Origin: Aromatoleum toluvorans
GTDB taxonomy: Bacteria > Pseudomonadota > Gammaproteobacteria > Burkholderiales > Rhodocyclaceae
NCBI RefSeq assembly: GCF_012910905.1
Contig: NZ_WTVN01000022.1
Span: 23,599 to 87,598 of the forward strand
Direction: 5' to 3'
DNA length: 64,000 nucleotides
Of this stretch, positions 39,415-49,870 are shown piece after piece. The notes beneath the pieces are model-generated. The model made no database searches and was not told the DNA's origin. It worked only from the letters and a program-made list of their open reading frames with translations. Every line of letters begins with the position of its first letter. The stretch's first letter is position 1. Made by a program: the position numbers and the translations under genes.

Positions 39415-40153
39415 GAACACCACCCCCATCCTCGAAGTCCGCGGCCTCAAGGTCGCCTACGGCGGCATCCAGGCGGTCAAGGGCATCGACCTGCAGGTGC
39501 GCGAAGGCGAACTGGTGTCGCTGATCGGCGCGAACGGCGCCGGCAAGACCACGACGCTCAACACGCTGGCCGGCGTCGTCCCGCACAACGGCGGCGTGAT
39601 CCGCTACGCGGGCGAAGACATCGGCAAGCTGCCCTCGCACCTGCGCCTGCGCAGGGGGCTCGCGCTGGTGCCGGAAGGCCGCGGCATCTTCACCCGCCTC
39701 ACGGTCGCCGAGAACCTGCAGACCGGCGCCTACACGCGCCGCGACACCGACGGCATCGCCGCCGACATGGAGAAGGTATTCACGCTGCTGCCGCGTGTGA
39801 AGGAACGCCTCAACCAGGTCGCCGGCACGCTGTCCGGCGGCGAACAGCAGATGGTCGCGATCGGGCGCGCGCTCTTGTCGCGCCCGCAGGTGCTGCTGCT
39901 CGACGAACCGTCGATGGGCCTCGCGCCGCTCATCGTCGAGAAGATCTTCGAAGTGATCCACTCGATCACGCGCGAAGGCATGGGCGTGCTGCTGGTCGAG
40001 CAGAACGCCAACCTCGCGCTCGAAGTGTCCGAGCGCGCCTACGTGATGGAAGGCGGCCGCGTCACGCTCGAAGGTACCGGCAAGGCGCTGCTCGACGACC
40101 CCAAGGTGCGCAGCGCCTATCTGGGCGAGGAGATCGAGGAACTGGCGGCCTGA
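39404..40153 (+). CDS. livF: Branched-chain amino acid ABC transporter ATPase LivF
   Basis: A 249-residue ABC ATPase, the second ATPase of the Liv complex. Walker A is GANGAGKTTTLN, the signature is LSGGEQQMVAIGRAL and Walker B is VLLLDEPSMGLAP. The start is a GTG at 39404 within the livG end. The end meets a convergent Lrp-type regulator across a perfect hairpin. Confidence 0.96.
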   Translation: MRTENTTPILEVRGLKVAYGGIQAVKGIDLQVREGELVSLIGANGAGKTTTLNTLAGVVPHNGGVIRYAGEDIGKLPSHLRLRRGLALVPEGRGIFTRLTVAENLQTGAYTRRDTDGIAADMEKVFTLLPRVKERLNQVAGTLSGGEQQMVAIGRALLSRPQVLLLDEPSMGLAPLIVEKIFEVIHSITREGMGVLLVEQNANLALEVSERAYVMEGGRVTLEGTGKALLDDPKVRSAYLGEEIEELAA

Positions 40154-40179
40154 AAAACCACCCCTCGCGAGGCAAGCAT

Positions 40180-40210
40180 CGGCGCTGCCCGCCCTACAGC
40201 GGCAGCGCCG
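40180..40210. terminator. Hairpin between livF and the Lrp-type gene
   Basis: CGGCGCTGCC (40180-40189) and GGCAGCGCCG (40201-40210) form a perfect 10-bp stem with an 11-nt loop. It includes the stop codon of the regulator gene. No T-tract follows on either strand, so termination strength is uncertain. Confidence 0.5.
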
Positions 40211-40652
40211 TCTCGTTCTTGATCTCGCGCAGCGCGACGCTGGAATTGGTGATGTCGACTTCCGGGATCTTCAGCAGGAAGTTGTGCATGAACGAGGACA
40301 GCGCCTCGAGGTTGGGCAGGTAGAGTTTCAGCAGGCAATCCGTCTCGCCGAGCAGCTCGTAGCATTCGACGACCTCGTCGCAGCCCTTGATTGCCTGCTC
40401 GAAACGGTCGAGCACGTCGGCGCTGTGCTTCTTGAGCTTCACGCGCACCCACACGCAGGTCTCGAGCCCCAGCTTCTTGCGGTCGAGCAGCGCGACGTAG
40501 CCGCGGATCAGCCCCGCCTCCTCGAGCTCGCGCACCCGCCGCCAGCACGGCGACGAGGACAAGCCCACCTTCTCGGCCAAGGTCTGCGTGCTGATCGTCG
40601 AATCCTTCTGCAGCAGCGCGAGAATGCGCCGCTGGGTCGGGTCGAGTTTCAT
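40194..40652 (-). CDS. Lrp/AsnC family transcriptional regulator
   Basis: A 152-residue feast/famine regulator. The N-terminal helix-turn-helix is LAEKVGLSSSPCWRRVRELE (about residues 25-44), and the C-terminal RAM ligand domain spans about 65-150 (CYELLGETDCLLKLYL). Such proteins sense amino acids and control their transport or catabolism; here the neighbours are a complete Liv transporter and an amino-acid oxidation pair. GGGGGAGA lies before the ATG at 40652. The target operator is not visible by eye. Confidence 0.93.
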   Translation of the reverse strand: MKLDPTQRRILALLQKDSTISTQTLAEKVGLSSSPCWRRVRELEEAGLIRGYVALLDRKKLGLETCVWVRVKLKKHSADVLDRFEQAIKGCDEVVECYELLGETDCLLKLYLPNLEALSSFMHNFLLKIPEVDITNSSVALREIKNETALPL

Positions 40653-40762
40653 GTCTCCCCCTTTTCCTGTCGTGACGGGCGGGCGAACGCCCGCCGCCGC
40701 ATCGCCGGACCGGAGCCGGGCGACGCCGGGGCCTATGCGTGGCCCCTTGTCGTGTCACGCGA

Positions 40763-41107
40763 TCAGAGAACCTTCAGCAGCTCGACCTCGAACACCAGGG
40801 TCGCGTTCGGCGGAATCACGCCGCCCGCGCCGCGTGCGCCATAACCCAGTTGCGGCGGGATGGTCAGCTTGCGCTTGCCGCCTTCCTGCATCCCCTGCAC
40901 GCCCTCGTCCCAGCCGCGGATGACGTGGCCGGCGCCCAGCGGGAAGTCGAACGGGTCGTTGCGGTCCTTGCTCGAATCGAACTTCTTGCCGTCGGTGAGC
41001 CAGCCGGTGTAGTGCACCGAAACACGCTTGCCCGCGACGGCGGTGGCGCCGCTGCCGACTTCCAGATCCTCGATGACGAGGCCGCTGGCGGTGGTGGTTT
41101 GGGACAT
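40763..41107 (-). CDS. FKBP-type peptidyl-prolyl isomerase
   Basis: A 114-residue single-domain FKBP that catalyses cis-trans isomerisation of prolyl bonds. [37 protein letters not shown] and [23 protein letters not shown] are the conserved core, including the active-site aromatic residues. There is no signal peptide, so it is cytoplasmic. AGGAGAGA precedes the ATG at 41107. It lies 33 nt after msrA on the same strand and may be co-transcribed with it. Confidence 0.95.
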   Translation of the reverse strand: MSQTTTASGLVIEDLEVGSGATAVAGKRVSVHYTGWLTDGKKFDSSKDRNDPFDFPLGAGHVIRGWDEGVQGMQEGGKRKLTIPPQLGYGARGAGGVIPPNATLVFEVELLKVL

Positions 41108-41140
41108 CGAATCTCTCCTGCGCGGGTTAAAACCGCGATT

Positions 41141-41704
41141 CTAACCGCCCCGCCTGCGCCGGTTGGCGAACTTCTCGCGGAACTTGGAGATCTTCGGCGC
41201 CACGACGTACTGGCAGTAAGGCTGGTCCGAGTGGTTGGCGAAGTAGTCGTAATGATAGGGCTCCGCAGGCCAGAACGTGCCCGCGCGCTCCACCTTGGTG
41301 ACGATCGCACTCGGGTACACCCGCGCCTCGCCCATGTGCTCGATGAGGCCGAGCGCGACATGCAGCTGCTCGTCGTTCGTCGCAAAGATCGCGGAGCGGT
41401 ACTGCGTGCCGATGTCGTTGCCCTGGCGGTTGAGGCTCGTCGGATCGTGGATCACGAAGAAGATCTCCAGCAGGTCGCGATAGCTCACGACTGCCGGGTC
41501 GAACACGATCTGCACGGCCTCCGCGTGGCCGGTGCCGCCGTCGCACACCTGCCGGTAGGTCGGCGCGTCGACACGCCCGCCGATGTAGCCGGACGTCACC
41601 GACTCCACTCCGTCGACTTCCTTGTAGACGGCTTCCAGACACCAGAAACATCCCCCCGCAAGAATGGCCGTCTCGCGTGTTGCGGGTGTCTCGCTTCTCG
41701 TCAT
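41141..41704 (-). CDS. msrA: Peptide methionine sulfoxide reductase MsrA
   Basis: A 187-residue enzyme that reduces methionine-S-sulfoxide in proteins. The catalytic Cys is in GGCFWCLEAVY; GYIGG, DPTSLNRQGNDIGTQYRS and the aromatic pocket residues follow as expected. The C-terminal QPYCQYV holds a candidate resolving Cys. I chose the ATG at 41704 because GGAGAAAG lies about 9 nt before it; the ATG at 41719 is an alternative adding five residues. No signal peptide is seen. Confidence 0.94.
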   Translation of the reverse strand: MTRSETPATRETAILAGGCFWCLEAVYKEVDGVESVTSGYIGGRVDAPTYRQVCDGGTGHAEAVQIVFDPAVVSYRDLLEIFFVIHDPTSLNRQGNDIGTQYRSAIFATNDEQLHVALGLIEHMGEARVYPSAIVTKVERAGTFWPAEPYHYDYFANHSDQPYCQYVVAPKISKFREKFANRRRRGG

Positions 41705-41764
41705 GCGTGCTTTCTCCATCGAAAATCCCGCGATTAGGACAGCATTGTCGTCCGGCGATTCCCG

Positions 41765-44700
41765 CTATTCGAATGAAATCGTGTAATAGATGTCCGCCGC
41801 GTTGTCGCTGCCGCCGCGCGCCACCAGTGACACCCTGCGGCTGAGCTGGTAGGTCAGCTTGACGAGGCTTTCGGCCCCGCCCAGGCTCTGCTCGAAGGAC
41901 AGGAACAGGTCCGACGACAGGCGCTTGCCCAGCGTCAGGACCTGCCCGCCGACGTTGTCGCCCCCTCGCACGATGGTACCTTCTCCGACAACGCGGCTGG
42001 TGGCACTTCGGGTGACACCGCCAACTTCTCCCTGTCCGATCGACAATTCATCGAAGCCGAGGCTGCGCGACAGCTGGTCGGTCATGCCGCCTTCGGGGCC
42101 GCCGAGCAGCGCCTGCGCGGCCGGCAGCAGCAGCCCCATGTCCCCGCCGCCGCCCGCGCTCGGCGCGCGCCCGAGCACGATCCACGACAGCTTCTCCGGG
42201 TCAGGCACGTTCGGCTCCGACACCAGCCGGATGAGCGGACGCCGCGCGCTGCCGGCGATCTCGATGCCGGCCTCGACCGCGAGCCCCTTGCGCAGCGCGA
42301 CGACATTGAGCCCCGGATTGTCCGGCGCCCCCTGGAAGTTGATCAGGCCGCGCTCGATCGACAGTGCCTGGCCGTAGCCGCGATAGGTGCCGCCCGCCGT
42401 CGCGATCGTGCCGATCGCGCTCGGCGGCGCGCCGTCGCGCAGGCGCAGCCGCAGGCCGCCGGTCAGCCGCGTATCCACGCCCAATGCCGACAGGTAGAAA
42501 TGGTCGCCCAGCGCGATCGCAACATCGGCCGCGACGCGCAGCCCGCCCCCGCCGGTGCGCGGCTCGCGGCCGAGGACCACGACATCGTCCGAGAGGCTGG
42601 GTGCGGGGGAGTCGGACGCCTCGATGTAGCCCGCGTCCGCACGCAGGTTCGCCGCCAGGTCAACGTGCGTCCAGGTACTGTTGGCCGCGCCGACGCCCGA
42701 CAGGATCAGCCAGCGGTCGCTGCGCTGCAGGATCGGCAGGCGCTCGGCCTCGAAGGAAAAGCGGCCGATGCCGCTGTCGAGCGCGATCTCGCCGCTCGCG
42801 CCGAGGCGCCCCGGTGTGGCCGTCAGCCGCGCCACCGGCAGGCGGCCGTCGCGCGGACGGACCCGGTTCGGCGACACGAACTCCAGCCGGGCGAGGCGCA
42901 GGCGATCGCGATCGAACTCGGCCTGCAGCTCCCCGCCGGAGAGATGCAGGCCCTGATCCACGAGCGCCAGCGACAGCTCGCGCCCCGCGATCGTGCCGCT
43001 CGCGCGCGGCGCCGCCGGCGTGCCGGCCAGTGCGAGGCTCGCATCGAGACTGCCGCCGGTGACGACGTTCTCCTGCATCAGGCGGCCGATCCAGGCCACC
43101 GACGGCATCGCCAGATGCGCCGACCCGAGCAGCGCCGCATCGGGGGCGAGGCGCCAGCCGCCGCCCGGCGCCCGCTCGGCCTGCGCCGTCGCCGCACCGG
43201 CCAGTTCGCCCAGTTCGCTGCCGCGCGCCTCCAGCGCCAGCGCGAGGCGGTTGTCGTGGGCGCCGAGGCGCGCCTCCAGATGCTCCAGTCCCAGGCGTGC
43301 CGGGATCTCGCCGCTCACCGTCAGGTCGCCCGCCTCGCGGAACACGCGCGCCGAGCCTTCGACGACTTCGCCCAGCCTCAGGTCCCACTCCGCCCCCAGC
43401 ACCAACGGCCCCGGTCCGCGGCGCGGGCGGCCTTCGGGGCTCGCGACCAGCCCGAAAGCCAACCCGCTCAGGGCGCCGCGCGCGACGGCCTGCTGCGGCG
43501 ACCAGCTCGTCTCGTCGAGGCGGATGCGCCCGCGTTGGCCGGCGTCGAGCGTGGCCGCGCCCAGCGCCGCGCGCTGCGCCCCCAGCTCCAGTGTCGCCGC
43601 ATTCGTCAGGCGTGCCGGCCAGCGCCCCGCCGTCTCCAGCGCCACCAGCCGCCCGCGCCATGTCGTGCCGGCATTCGCCACGGCATCCGCGACCCCGCCT
43701 TCCATGCGCAGCCGCAGACTGTCGCCGCCCAGGCCGGTCGCGACGACGTCGACCGCATGGGCACGACGGGTCCCGTCGACCCGCAGGCTCCCCTCGCTGA
43801 CCCAGTCGGGATCGTCCGCAGCGCGCCCATCCTTCTCCGCCTTCGCTGCCGTGTCGACCGACCTCAGGCCGCGCAGATTCACCGCGAGATGCAGCTCGCC
43901 GTCCGCCCCCGACGCCAGCGATCCGTCCCCGTCTGCCGACGCGATGCGCAGTTCCCCCGGCAGCCGCAGCGCCTCGGCGGCGAACTTCATGCTGCCGGCC
44001 GGCAGCGCCGCGCCGCCGGACAGCAGCCCCGCGAGCGTCAGCCGCCCGCCCAGACGCGGGTCGAGCGCGGCGAGCGCCGGCGCATCGACATCCACCTTCA
44101 GGACGTCCTGCCGCGCCCCCCAGGCACCGCGGGCGAGGATGCGGTTGCCGGCGAGATCCAGATCGAGATCGCCGTCGGCGAGACGTTCCCCTTCGACGAC
44201 GGCGCGCAGCGTCCCGCGCACCGCCTTTCCGTTCAGCTGCCCCGGCAACAGGTCGACCACGGCGTCGTAACGCGGCGCCGCACCCAGCGCGGCCGCGAGC
44301 CGGAAATCCAGGTTCAGCCTCGCCTGCGGTGCGCCGGCGATGAAGCTGCGCGGATCGAAGGACGACACCGCGCCGTGCGCCGCGAGGCTGCGCGCCCCGC
44401 CTTCGCCCAGCGCCGTCACGACGGCCTGGGCACGCAGGCGTGCGTCCTTCACGCGCACGTCCATCTCGGCGCTCTGGCGCTCGCGGTCGCCCTCGGCCTG
44501 CAGCCTGCCAGTCAGCACCGAGCGCGGCAGACGTCCGTCCAGCCGCTGCATCTCCACGCCCGCCAGCTGCAGCGTGGCGCTCAGGCGACCGAGCGGATCG
44601 CCGGGCGCCCCGGATGCCTCCCCGCCGCCCTGCTCGTTCAGCCCCCCCGGCCGCCAATCGACGTCGCCGGTGACGCGCCCGCCCCCCGCCAGCTGCAGGA

Positions 44701-45745
44701 CCAGGTCTTCCGCCCGCATCCGCTCCGGCGCCCAGTGCAGCCGGGCGGCGAGCTTCGTGAGGGGCAGCCCCTGCCGGTCGATCGCGTCGGGGCGCCGGTT
44801 CTCGACCGTGGCCGGCCCGGCCAATCCCCATCCGCCCTGCGCATCGGCCTGCGCCACGAGGTCCGCCGCGATGTGCAAGGCCGCATGTGGCGCGGACGGC
44901 TCGAACACCGACGGATCGAGCTCGCCCAGCGCGACGCGCAACCGGCGCAGCGGCACCGCCTCGAAGGGCGACGCGAGCACGTCGCCGTCGCCGGCGAGCC
45001 CTGCACCGGCGGCTTCGATCCGCAACTGCGGCGCAAGCAGGTCGCCGGCCGCGACGAGCGCCAGCCGGAAGTCGCGCCCGCCCTGCGTGCCGTTCAGGCT
45101 CGCGTTCGCCGACAGCCGGAACGGCGCCTGGCCGTCGATCTCCCCGGCGAGCTCGGCCCGCCCGAAAGGCAGGATCGCGCGGAGGGATTCGATGCGATGG
45201 CGCGAACCGTCGCTGCGCACGCGTGCGCCGAAATCGGAGAACTCGAACGTCGCTTTTGCGGCGCCAAGTTCGCCGTCTGCCCATTCGCGCAGCACGAACC
45301 GGCCGACGCTGAGCGATTGCGCCGCCAGCGCTACCGGCAGGACGAGGGATTCGGGAGGCTTGACCGGGGATTCGCCGCCCGGACGCGACGCCAGCTCGAC
45401 GCGCTCGGCAGCCAGTTCGTCGATGGCGAGGCCGCCGTCGAAGAGCGCCGCCGGTCGCCACGCCAGCGCGAGCCCCTCGGCACGCACACGCAGATCGGGC
45501 ATGTCGATGCGCAGCACGCCAACGCGCAGCGGCCCCACGAGCCGGCCCGAAGGCGACTCCAGCACCACGCGCCCGCCGCTCAGCGCGCCCGCGACCGCCG
45601 CGGCCGCCCTGAGGCCGGATTCGCTCAGCACGAGCCAGGCCGCCACCAGCGCGGCCAACGCCGGCACGGCGACGGCCGCCCCAAGGAGGACCGCCCACCG
45701 CCTGCGCGGGCGAGCGGCCGGTTGCGGAGCCGGTGGCGACGTCAC
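41765..45745 (-). CDS. tamB: Translocation and assembly module protein TamB
   Basis: A 1326-residue envelope-spanning protein. A basic N terminus and a single membrane helix (WAVLLGAAVAVPALAALVAAWLVL) are followed by a very long, beta-rich periplasmic region of the AsmA/TamB bridge type. The C-terminal DUF490 domain covers about the last 350 residues (LIRLVSEPNVPDPEKLSWIVLG) and ends in an aromatic residue (YYTISFE). TamB is thought to move phospholipids or assist outer-membrane protein insertion. The start is a GTG at 45745, 12 nt after trpC. The usual partner gene tamA is not next to it. Confidence 0.93.
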   Translation of the reverse strand: MTSPPAPQPAARPRRRWAVLLGAAVAVPALAALVAAWLVLSESGLRAAAAVAGALSGGRVVLESPSGRLVGPLRVGVLRIDMPDLRVRAEGLALAWRPAALFDGGLAIDELAAERVELASRPGGESPVKPPESLVLPVALAAQSLSVGRFVLREWADGELGAAKATFEFSDFGARVRSDGSRHRIESLRAILPFGRAELAGEIDGQAPFRLSANASLNGTQGGRDFRLALVAAGDLLAPQLRIEAAGAGLAGDGDVLASPFEAVPLRRLRVALGELDPSVFEPSAPHAALHIAADLVAQADAQGGWGLAGPATVENRRPDAIDRQGLPLTKLAARLHWAPERMRAEDLVLQLAGGGRVTGDVDWRPGGLNEQGGGEASGAPGDPLGRLSATLQLAGVEMQRLDGRLPRSVLTGRLQAEGDRERQSAEMDVRVKDARLRAQAVVTALGEGGARSLAAHGAVSSFDPRSFIAGAPQARLNLDFRLAAALGAAPRYDAVVDLLPGQLNGKAVRGTLRAVVEGERLADGDLDLDLAGNRILARGAWGARQDVLKVDVDAPALAALDPRLGGRLTLAGLLSGGAALPAGSMKFAAEALRLPGELRIASADGDGSLASGADGELHLAVNLRGLRSVDTAAKAEKDGRAADDPDWVSEGSLRVDGTRRAHAVDVVATGLGGDSLRLRMEGGVADAVANAGTTWRGRLVALETAGRWPARLTNAATLELGAQRAALGAATLDAGQRGRIRLDETSWSPQQAVARGALSGLAFGLVASPEGRPRRGPGPLVLGAEWDLRLGEVVEGSARVFREAGDLTVSGEIPARLGLEHLEARLGAHDNRLALALEARGSELGELAGAATAQAERAPGGGWRLAPDAALLGSAHLAMPSVAWIGRLMQENVVTGGSLDASLALAGTPAAPRASGTIAGRELSLALVDQGLHLSGGELQAEFDRDRLRLARLEFVSPNRVRPRDGRLPVARLTATPGRLGASGEIALDSGIGRFSFEAERLPILQRSDRWLILSGVGAANSTWTHVDLAANLRADAGYIEASDSPAPSLSDDVVVLGREPRTGGGGLRVAADVAIALGDHFYLSALGVDTRLTGGLRLRLRDGAPPSAIGTIATAGGTYRGYGQALSIERGLINFQGAPDNPGLNVVALRKGLAVEAGIEIAGSARRPLIRLVSEPNVPDPEKLSWIVLGRAPSAGGGGDMGLLLPAAQALLGGPEGGMTDQLSRSLGFDELSIGQGEVGGVTRSATSRVVGEGTIVRGGDNVGGQVLTLGKRLSSDLFLSFEQSLGGAESLVKLTYQLSRRVSLVARGGSDNAADIYYTISFE

Positions 45746-45757
45746 GCGTCGCCCCGC

Positions 45758-46546
45758 TCAGCCGAACAGCGCGCGCAGCTCCTCGCCCGGGTCCGGCGCA
45801 CGCATGAAGGCTTCGCCGACGAGGAAGGCATGCACCGCGTTCGAGCGCATCAGCGCCACGTCCTGCGGCTTGAGGATGCCGGACTCGGTCACCACGAGCC
45901 GCCCGGCGGGGATGCGCGGCAGCAGGTCCAGCGTGTTCTGCAGCGTGACCTCGAAAGTGCGCAGGTTGCGGTTGTTGATGCCGACGAGCGGGGTCGCGAG
46001 CTGCAGCGCGATGTCGAGCTCGGCCGCATCATGCACCTCGACCAGCACCGCCATGCCGAGGCTCGTCGCGATCGCCTCCATCTCCTGCATCCGCGCGAGA
46101 TCCAGCGCCGCGGCGATCAGCAGGATCGCGTCCGCACCCATCGCACGCGCCTCATACACCTGCCACGCGTCGACGAGGAAATCCTTGCGCAGCGCCGGCA
46201 GCGCGCACGCCGCCCGCGCCGCCTGCAGGTATTCGGGCGCGCCCTGGAAGAACTGCCGGTCGGTCAGCACCGACAGACAGGCCGCGCCGGCGCGCTCGTA
46301 CTGCACGGCGATCTCGGCGGGAACGAAGTCCGGCCGGATCACCCCCTTCGACGGGCTCGCCTTCTTGACCTCGGCGATCACGGCCGCGTCGCCGGCAGCG
46401 ATCTTCGCGCGCATCGCGCCGACGAAGTCGCGCGCGGCGGGCGCCATCTCGGCCTCCGCGCGCACCCGCTCGAGCGGGCGCACCGCCTTGCCCGCCGCGA
46501 CTTCCTCGACCTTCACGGCGAGGATCTTGTTCAGGATGTCGCTCAT
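45758..46546 (-). CDS. trpC: Indole-3-glycerol phosphate synthase
   Basis: A 262-residue (beta-alpha)8 barrel enzyme converting CdRP to indole-3-glycerol phosphate. [40 protein letters not shown] and [14 protein letters not shown] contain the catalytic Lys, Glu and phosphate-site residues. It is the single-domain form without a TrpF fusion. It follows trpD by 7 nt, and tamB begins 12 nt after its stop. Confidence 0.97.
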   Translation of the reverse strand: MSDILNKILAVKVEEVAAGKAVRPLERVRAEAEMAPAARDFVGAMRAKIAAGDAAVIAEVKKASPSKGVIRPDFVPAEIAVQYERAGAACLSVLTDRQFFQGAPEYLQAARAACALPALRKDFLVDAWQVYEARAMGADAILLIAAALDLARMQEMEAIATSLGMAVLVEVHDAAELDIALQLATPLVGINNRNLRTFEVTLQNTLDLLPRIPAGRLVVTESGILKPQDVALMRSNAVHAFLVGEAFMRAPDPGEELRALFG

Positions 46547-46553
46547 GCCTGCC

Positions 46554-47585
46554 TCACGCTAATTGCCGGTTGAAGGCGAGGAACTCCTCGAGCTTCGCCC
46601 GCGCCGCGCCGCTCGCGATGATCTCGCGCGCCCGCACGATGCCGTCGGCGATCGAGTCCGCGAGGTTGGCCGTGTACAGCGCCACGCCCGCGTTCAGGAT
46701 CACGATGTCGCGCGCCGGGCCCGGCTTGTTGTCGAGCACGCCCAGCAACACCGCCTTCGACTCCTCGGCGCTCTGCACCTGCAGGTTGCGCGTGCCGGCC
46801 ATCGCCATGCCGAAGTCCTCGGGATGGATCTGGTACTCGCGGATCTCGCCGTCCTTGAGTTCGCCGACCATCGTCGCCGCGCCCAGGCTCACCTCGTCCA
46901 TGCCGTCCAGGCCGTAGACGACCAGCACGTGCTTCGCGCCCAGGCGCTGCATCACGCGCGCGAGGATGCCGACGAGGTCGGGGTGGAACACGCCGAGCAG
47001 CGTGTTCGGCGCGCCGGCCGGGTTCGTCAGCGGGCCGAGGATGTTGAAGATCGTGCGCACGCCCATTTCGCGCCGCACCGGCCCGACGTTCGCCATCGCG
47101 CTGTGGTGCGCCGGCGCATACATGAAGCCGATGCCGGTCGCCTCGATCGAGGCCGCGACCTGCTCCGGCGCGATGCCGAGCTTCACGCCGAGCGCATCGA
47201 GGACGTCCGCCGCACCGCTCTTCGACGACACGCTGCGCCCGCCGTGCTTGGCAACGCGCGCGCCGGCCGCCGCGGCGACGAAGATCGTCGTGGTCGAGAT
47301 GTTGAAGGTGTTCGCGCCGTCGCCGCCGGTGCCGACGACGTCGAGGAAGTTCTGATCCGGCCCTTTCACCTGCACCTTCGTCGCGAGCTCGCGCATCACG
47401 GTCGCGGCGGCGGAGATCTCGCCGATGGTCTCCTTCTTCACCCGCAGGCCGGTGAGGATCGCGGCGGTCATCACCGGCGACACCTCGCCGGCCATGATCT
47501 GGCGCATCAGCGACAGCATCTCGTCGTAGAAGATCTCGCGGTGTTCGATCGTGCGCTGCAGCGCTTCCTGGGCAGTAATCGTCAT
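46554..47585 (-). CDS. trpD: Anthranilate phosphoribosyltransferase
   Basis: A 343-residue enzyme adding phosphoribosyl to anthranilate. [17 protein letters not shown] is the PRPP-binding signature, followed by [21 protein letters not shown] and the [11 protein letters not shown] and LGPLTNPAG blocks. AAGGATT lies before the ATG at 47585. It is separated from trpG by 46 nt. Confidence 0.97.
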   Translation of the reverse strand: MTITAQEALQRTIEHREIFYDEMLSLMRQIMAGEVSPVMTAAILTGLRVKKETIGEISAAATVMRELATKVQVKGPDQNFLDVVGTGGDGANTFNISTTTIFVAAAAGARVAKHGGRSVSSKSGAADVLDALGVKLGIAPEQVAASIEATGIGFMYAPAHHSAMANVGPVRREMGVRTIFNILGPLTNPAGAPNTLLGVFHPDLVGILARVMQRLGAKHVLVVYGLDGMDEVSLGAATMVGELKDGEIREYQIHPEDFGMAMAGTRNLQVQSAEESKAVLLGVLDNKPGPARDIVILNAGVALYTANLADSIADGIVRAREIIASGAARAKLEEFLAFNRQLA

Positions 47586-47631
47586 GGCAATCCTTGTCTT
47601 TTCACGCAGGCCGCTGGCCTGCGCTCGGGTT

Positions 47632-48207
47632 TCATTCAGCGCGGCTCTGGTCGAGGAAATTCCGCAGCATCGCGTGGCCGTGCTCGGTCAGGATGGACTC
47701 GGGGTGGAACTGCACGCCCTCGACCGCGAGCGTCTTGTGGCGCACGCCCATGATCTCGCCGTCGTCGGTCCAGGCCGTCACTTCCAGGCAGTCGGGCATG
47801 CTCTCGCGCTCGATCGCCAGCGAATGGTAGCGCGTGCAGGTCACCGGATTGGGCAGGCCGGTGAACACGCCGAGGTTTTCGTGATGCACCGGCGACGTCT
47901 TGCCGTGCATCAGGCGCTTGGCGTGCACGATCTTGCCGCCGAAGGCCGCGCCGATGCTCTGGTGGCCGAGGCACACGCCGAGGATGGGGATCTTGCCCGC
48001 GAACTCGCGGATCGCCGGCACCGAGATGCCGGCCTCGGCCGGCGTGCAGGGGCCCGGCGAGACCACGAGCTGTTCGGGCTTCATCAGCGCGATCTGTTCG
48101 AGGGTGATTTCGTCGTTGCGATACACCTTCACCTGCGCGCCGAGCTCGCCGAAGTACTGCACGAGGTTGTAGGTGAAGCTGTCGTAGTTGTCGATCATCA
48201 GCAGCAT
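47632..48207 (-). CDS. trpG: Anthranilate synthase component II (glutamine amidotransferase)
   Basis: A 191-residue class-I glutamine amidotransferase subunit. [19 protein letters not shown] starts it, [11 protein letters not shown] follows, the nucleophilic Cys is in [10 protein letters not shown] (about residue 79), and the His-Glu pair lies in GVQFHPESI. It supplies ammonia to TrpE and may also serve PabB. AAGGAATG lies before the ATG at 48207. Confidence 0.96.
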   Translation of the reverse strand: MLLMIDNYDSFTYNLVQYFGELGAQVKVYRNDEITLEQIALMKPEQLVVSPGPCTPAEAGISVPAIREFAGKIPILGVCLGHQSIGAAFGGKIVHAKRLMHGKTSPVHHENLGVFTGLPNPVTCTRYHSLAIERESMPDCLEVTAWTDDGEIMGVRHKTLAVEGVQFHPESILTEHGHAMLRNFLDQSRAE

Positions 48208-48291
48208 GGATGCATTCCTTGTTGCACGTCGGCACGCATGGCGCGCCGGACGGGGGGAGCACGGCGGCGTGCGGGCCGCCGCTCCGCGGGT

Positions 48292-49779
48292 TCAGTCGAT
48301 GCGGGTGTCGAGCCCGGATTCCGCCATCTCGGCGGCACGCAGCATCGCGCGCGCCTTGTTCTGCGTCTCCGTCCATTCGGCGTCCGGGTTGGAGTCGGCG
48401 ACGATGCCCGCGCCGGCCTGCACGTGGATATGACCATCCTTGATCACCGCCGTGCGGATCGCGATCGCGAGGTCCATGTCGCCGTGGAAGCCGATGTAGC
48501 CCGCGGCGCCCGCGTAGATGCCGCGCTTGACCGGCTCGAGCTCGTCGATGATCTCCATCGCGCGCAGCTTCGGCGCCCCGGACACCGTGCCGGCCGGGAA
48601 GGTCGCGCGCAGCACCGCGAGCGCGTTGAGGTCGTCCTTCAGGCGCGCTTCGACGTTGGAGACGATATGCATCACGTGCGAGTAGCGCTCGATCGTGAAC
48701 TGGTCGGTCACGCGCACGCTGCCGGTCTCGGCGACGCGGCCCGCGTCGTTGCGGCCGAGGTCCAGCAGCTGCAGGTGTTCGGCGCGCTCCTTCTCGTCGG
48801 CCAGCAGATCCGCTTCCAGCGCGAGGTCCTCCGCCTGCGTCGCGCCGCGCGGGCGCGTTCCCGCGATCGGGCGCACCGTCACGCGCTTGCCCTGGCCGTC
48901 CTCGTCGAGGCGCACGAGGATCTCGGGGGACGCGCCGACGACGTGGAAGTCCTCGAAGTTGAAGTAGAACATGTAGGGCGAGGGGTTCAGCGAGCGGATC
49001 GCGCGGTACAGCGCCATCGGGCTCGCCGCGTAGGGCTTGCTCATGCGCTGCGACAGCACGACCTGCATGATGTCGCCGTCGACGATGTACTGCTTGGCGC
49101 GATTCACCGCCGCCTTGAAGGCCTCCTCGCCGAAGCTCGACACCGCGGGCTGCGGCTCGGCGTGCATGTCCTCGGGGATCTCGACCGGCGCGCGCAGCCG
49201 CGCGAGGAGTTCGCGCAGGCGCTTCTTCGCGCGCTTGAAGGCGCCGGGGACTTCCGGCTCGGCATACACGACCAGCGTGAGCTTGCCCGAGAGGTTGTCG
49301 ACGATCGCGATTTCCTCGGACAGCAGCAGCAGGATGTCGGGCGTGCCAATGGTATCCGTCTGCTGCGCGTGGGCGAGGCGCGGCTCGATGTAGCGCACGG
49401 TGTCGTAGCCGAAGCAGCCCACCAGGCCGCCCGCGAAGCGCGGCAGGCCGTCGCGCGGCGGCACCTTGATGCGCTCCATGAACTCGGCGACATAGTTCAG
49501 CGGATCGCCGTAGTCGCGCCGCTCGACGAGGCGGTTGCCGGTCAGCAGCAGCGCCGAGCGGCCATAGACCTCGATGCGCGTCGAGGCCGCCAGCCCGATC
49601 ATCGAATAGCGGCCGAAGCGCTCGCCGCCCTGCACCGATTCGAGCAGGTAGGAATACGGTTCGTTGGCGAGCTTCAGGTAGATCGACAGCGGCGTGTCGA
49701 GGTCGGCGAAGGTTTCGAGCGTGACCGGGATGCGGTTGTAGCCCTGCGCGGCCAGCGCGTTGAATTCCTGCTCAAGCAT
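48292..49779 (-). CDS. trpE: Anthranilate synthase component I
   Basis: A 495-residue chorismate-utilising enzyme. The N-terminal regulatory part contains [15 protein letters not shown] (a Trp-binding LLES motif), and the catalytic C-terminal half has [23 protein letters not shown] and the [16 protein letters not shown] block. The LLES motif indicates feedback inhibition by tryptophan. A GTGGAG site precedes the ATG at 49779. A Trp-rich leader ORF with alternative hairpins precedes it. Confidence 0.97.
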   Translation of the reverse strand: MLEQEFNALAAQGYNRIPVTLETFADLDTPLSIYLKLANEPYSYLLESVQGGERFGRYSMIGLAASTRIEVYGRSALLLTGNRLVERRDYGDPLNYVAEFMERIKVPPRDGLPRFAGGLVGCFGYDTVRYIEPRLAHAQQTDTIGTPDILLLLSEEIAIVDNLSGKLTLVVYAEPEVPGAFKRAKKRLRELLARLRAPVEIPEDMHAEPQPAVSSFGEEAFKAAVNRAKQYIVDGDIMQVVLSQRMSKPYAASPMALYRAIRSLNPSPYMFYFNFEDFHVVGASPEILVRLDEDGQGKRVTVRPIAGTRPRGATQAEDLALEADLLADEKERAEHLQLLDLGRNDAGRVAETGSVRVTDQFTIERYSHVMHIVSNVEARLKDDLNALAVLRATFPAGTVSGAPKLRAMEIIDELEPVKRGIYAGAAGYIGFHGDMDLAIAIRTAVIKDGHIHVQAGAGIVADSNPDAEWTETQNKARAMLRAAEMAESGLDTRID

Positions 49780-49817
49780 GGAGACTCCACGGAAAACGGT
49801 TCAATTCGGCAAGGGGT

Positions 49818-49870
49818 GCGGGCAAGTCGCCGCCCGCGAAGCAGTCGCGTATTAGTGGCCCGCAGGCCAC
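49818..49870 (-). promoter_or_regulatory. Candidate trp attenuator hairpins
   Basis: On the minus strand GTGGCC-TGCG-GGCCAC (49870-49855) forms one hairpin over the last Trp codon of the leader ORF. GCGGGC (49837-49832) and GCCCGC (49823-49818) form a second. TGCGGGC (49864-49858) can instead pair with GCCCGCA (49823-49817), so the structures exclude each other. No T-tract follows the second hairpin, so it is not a classical intrinsic terminator. Confidence 0.45.

Noticed and set aside
42500..46573. A 1357-codon open frame on the plus strand
   Set aside because: It is antisense to tamB and trpC, has a low-complexity Arg/Ala/Gln-rich product with no domain, and is explained by high GC.
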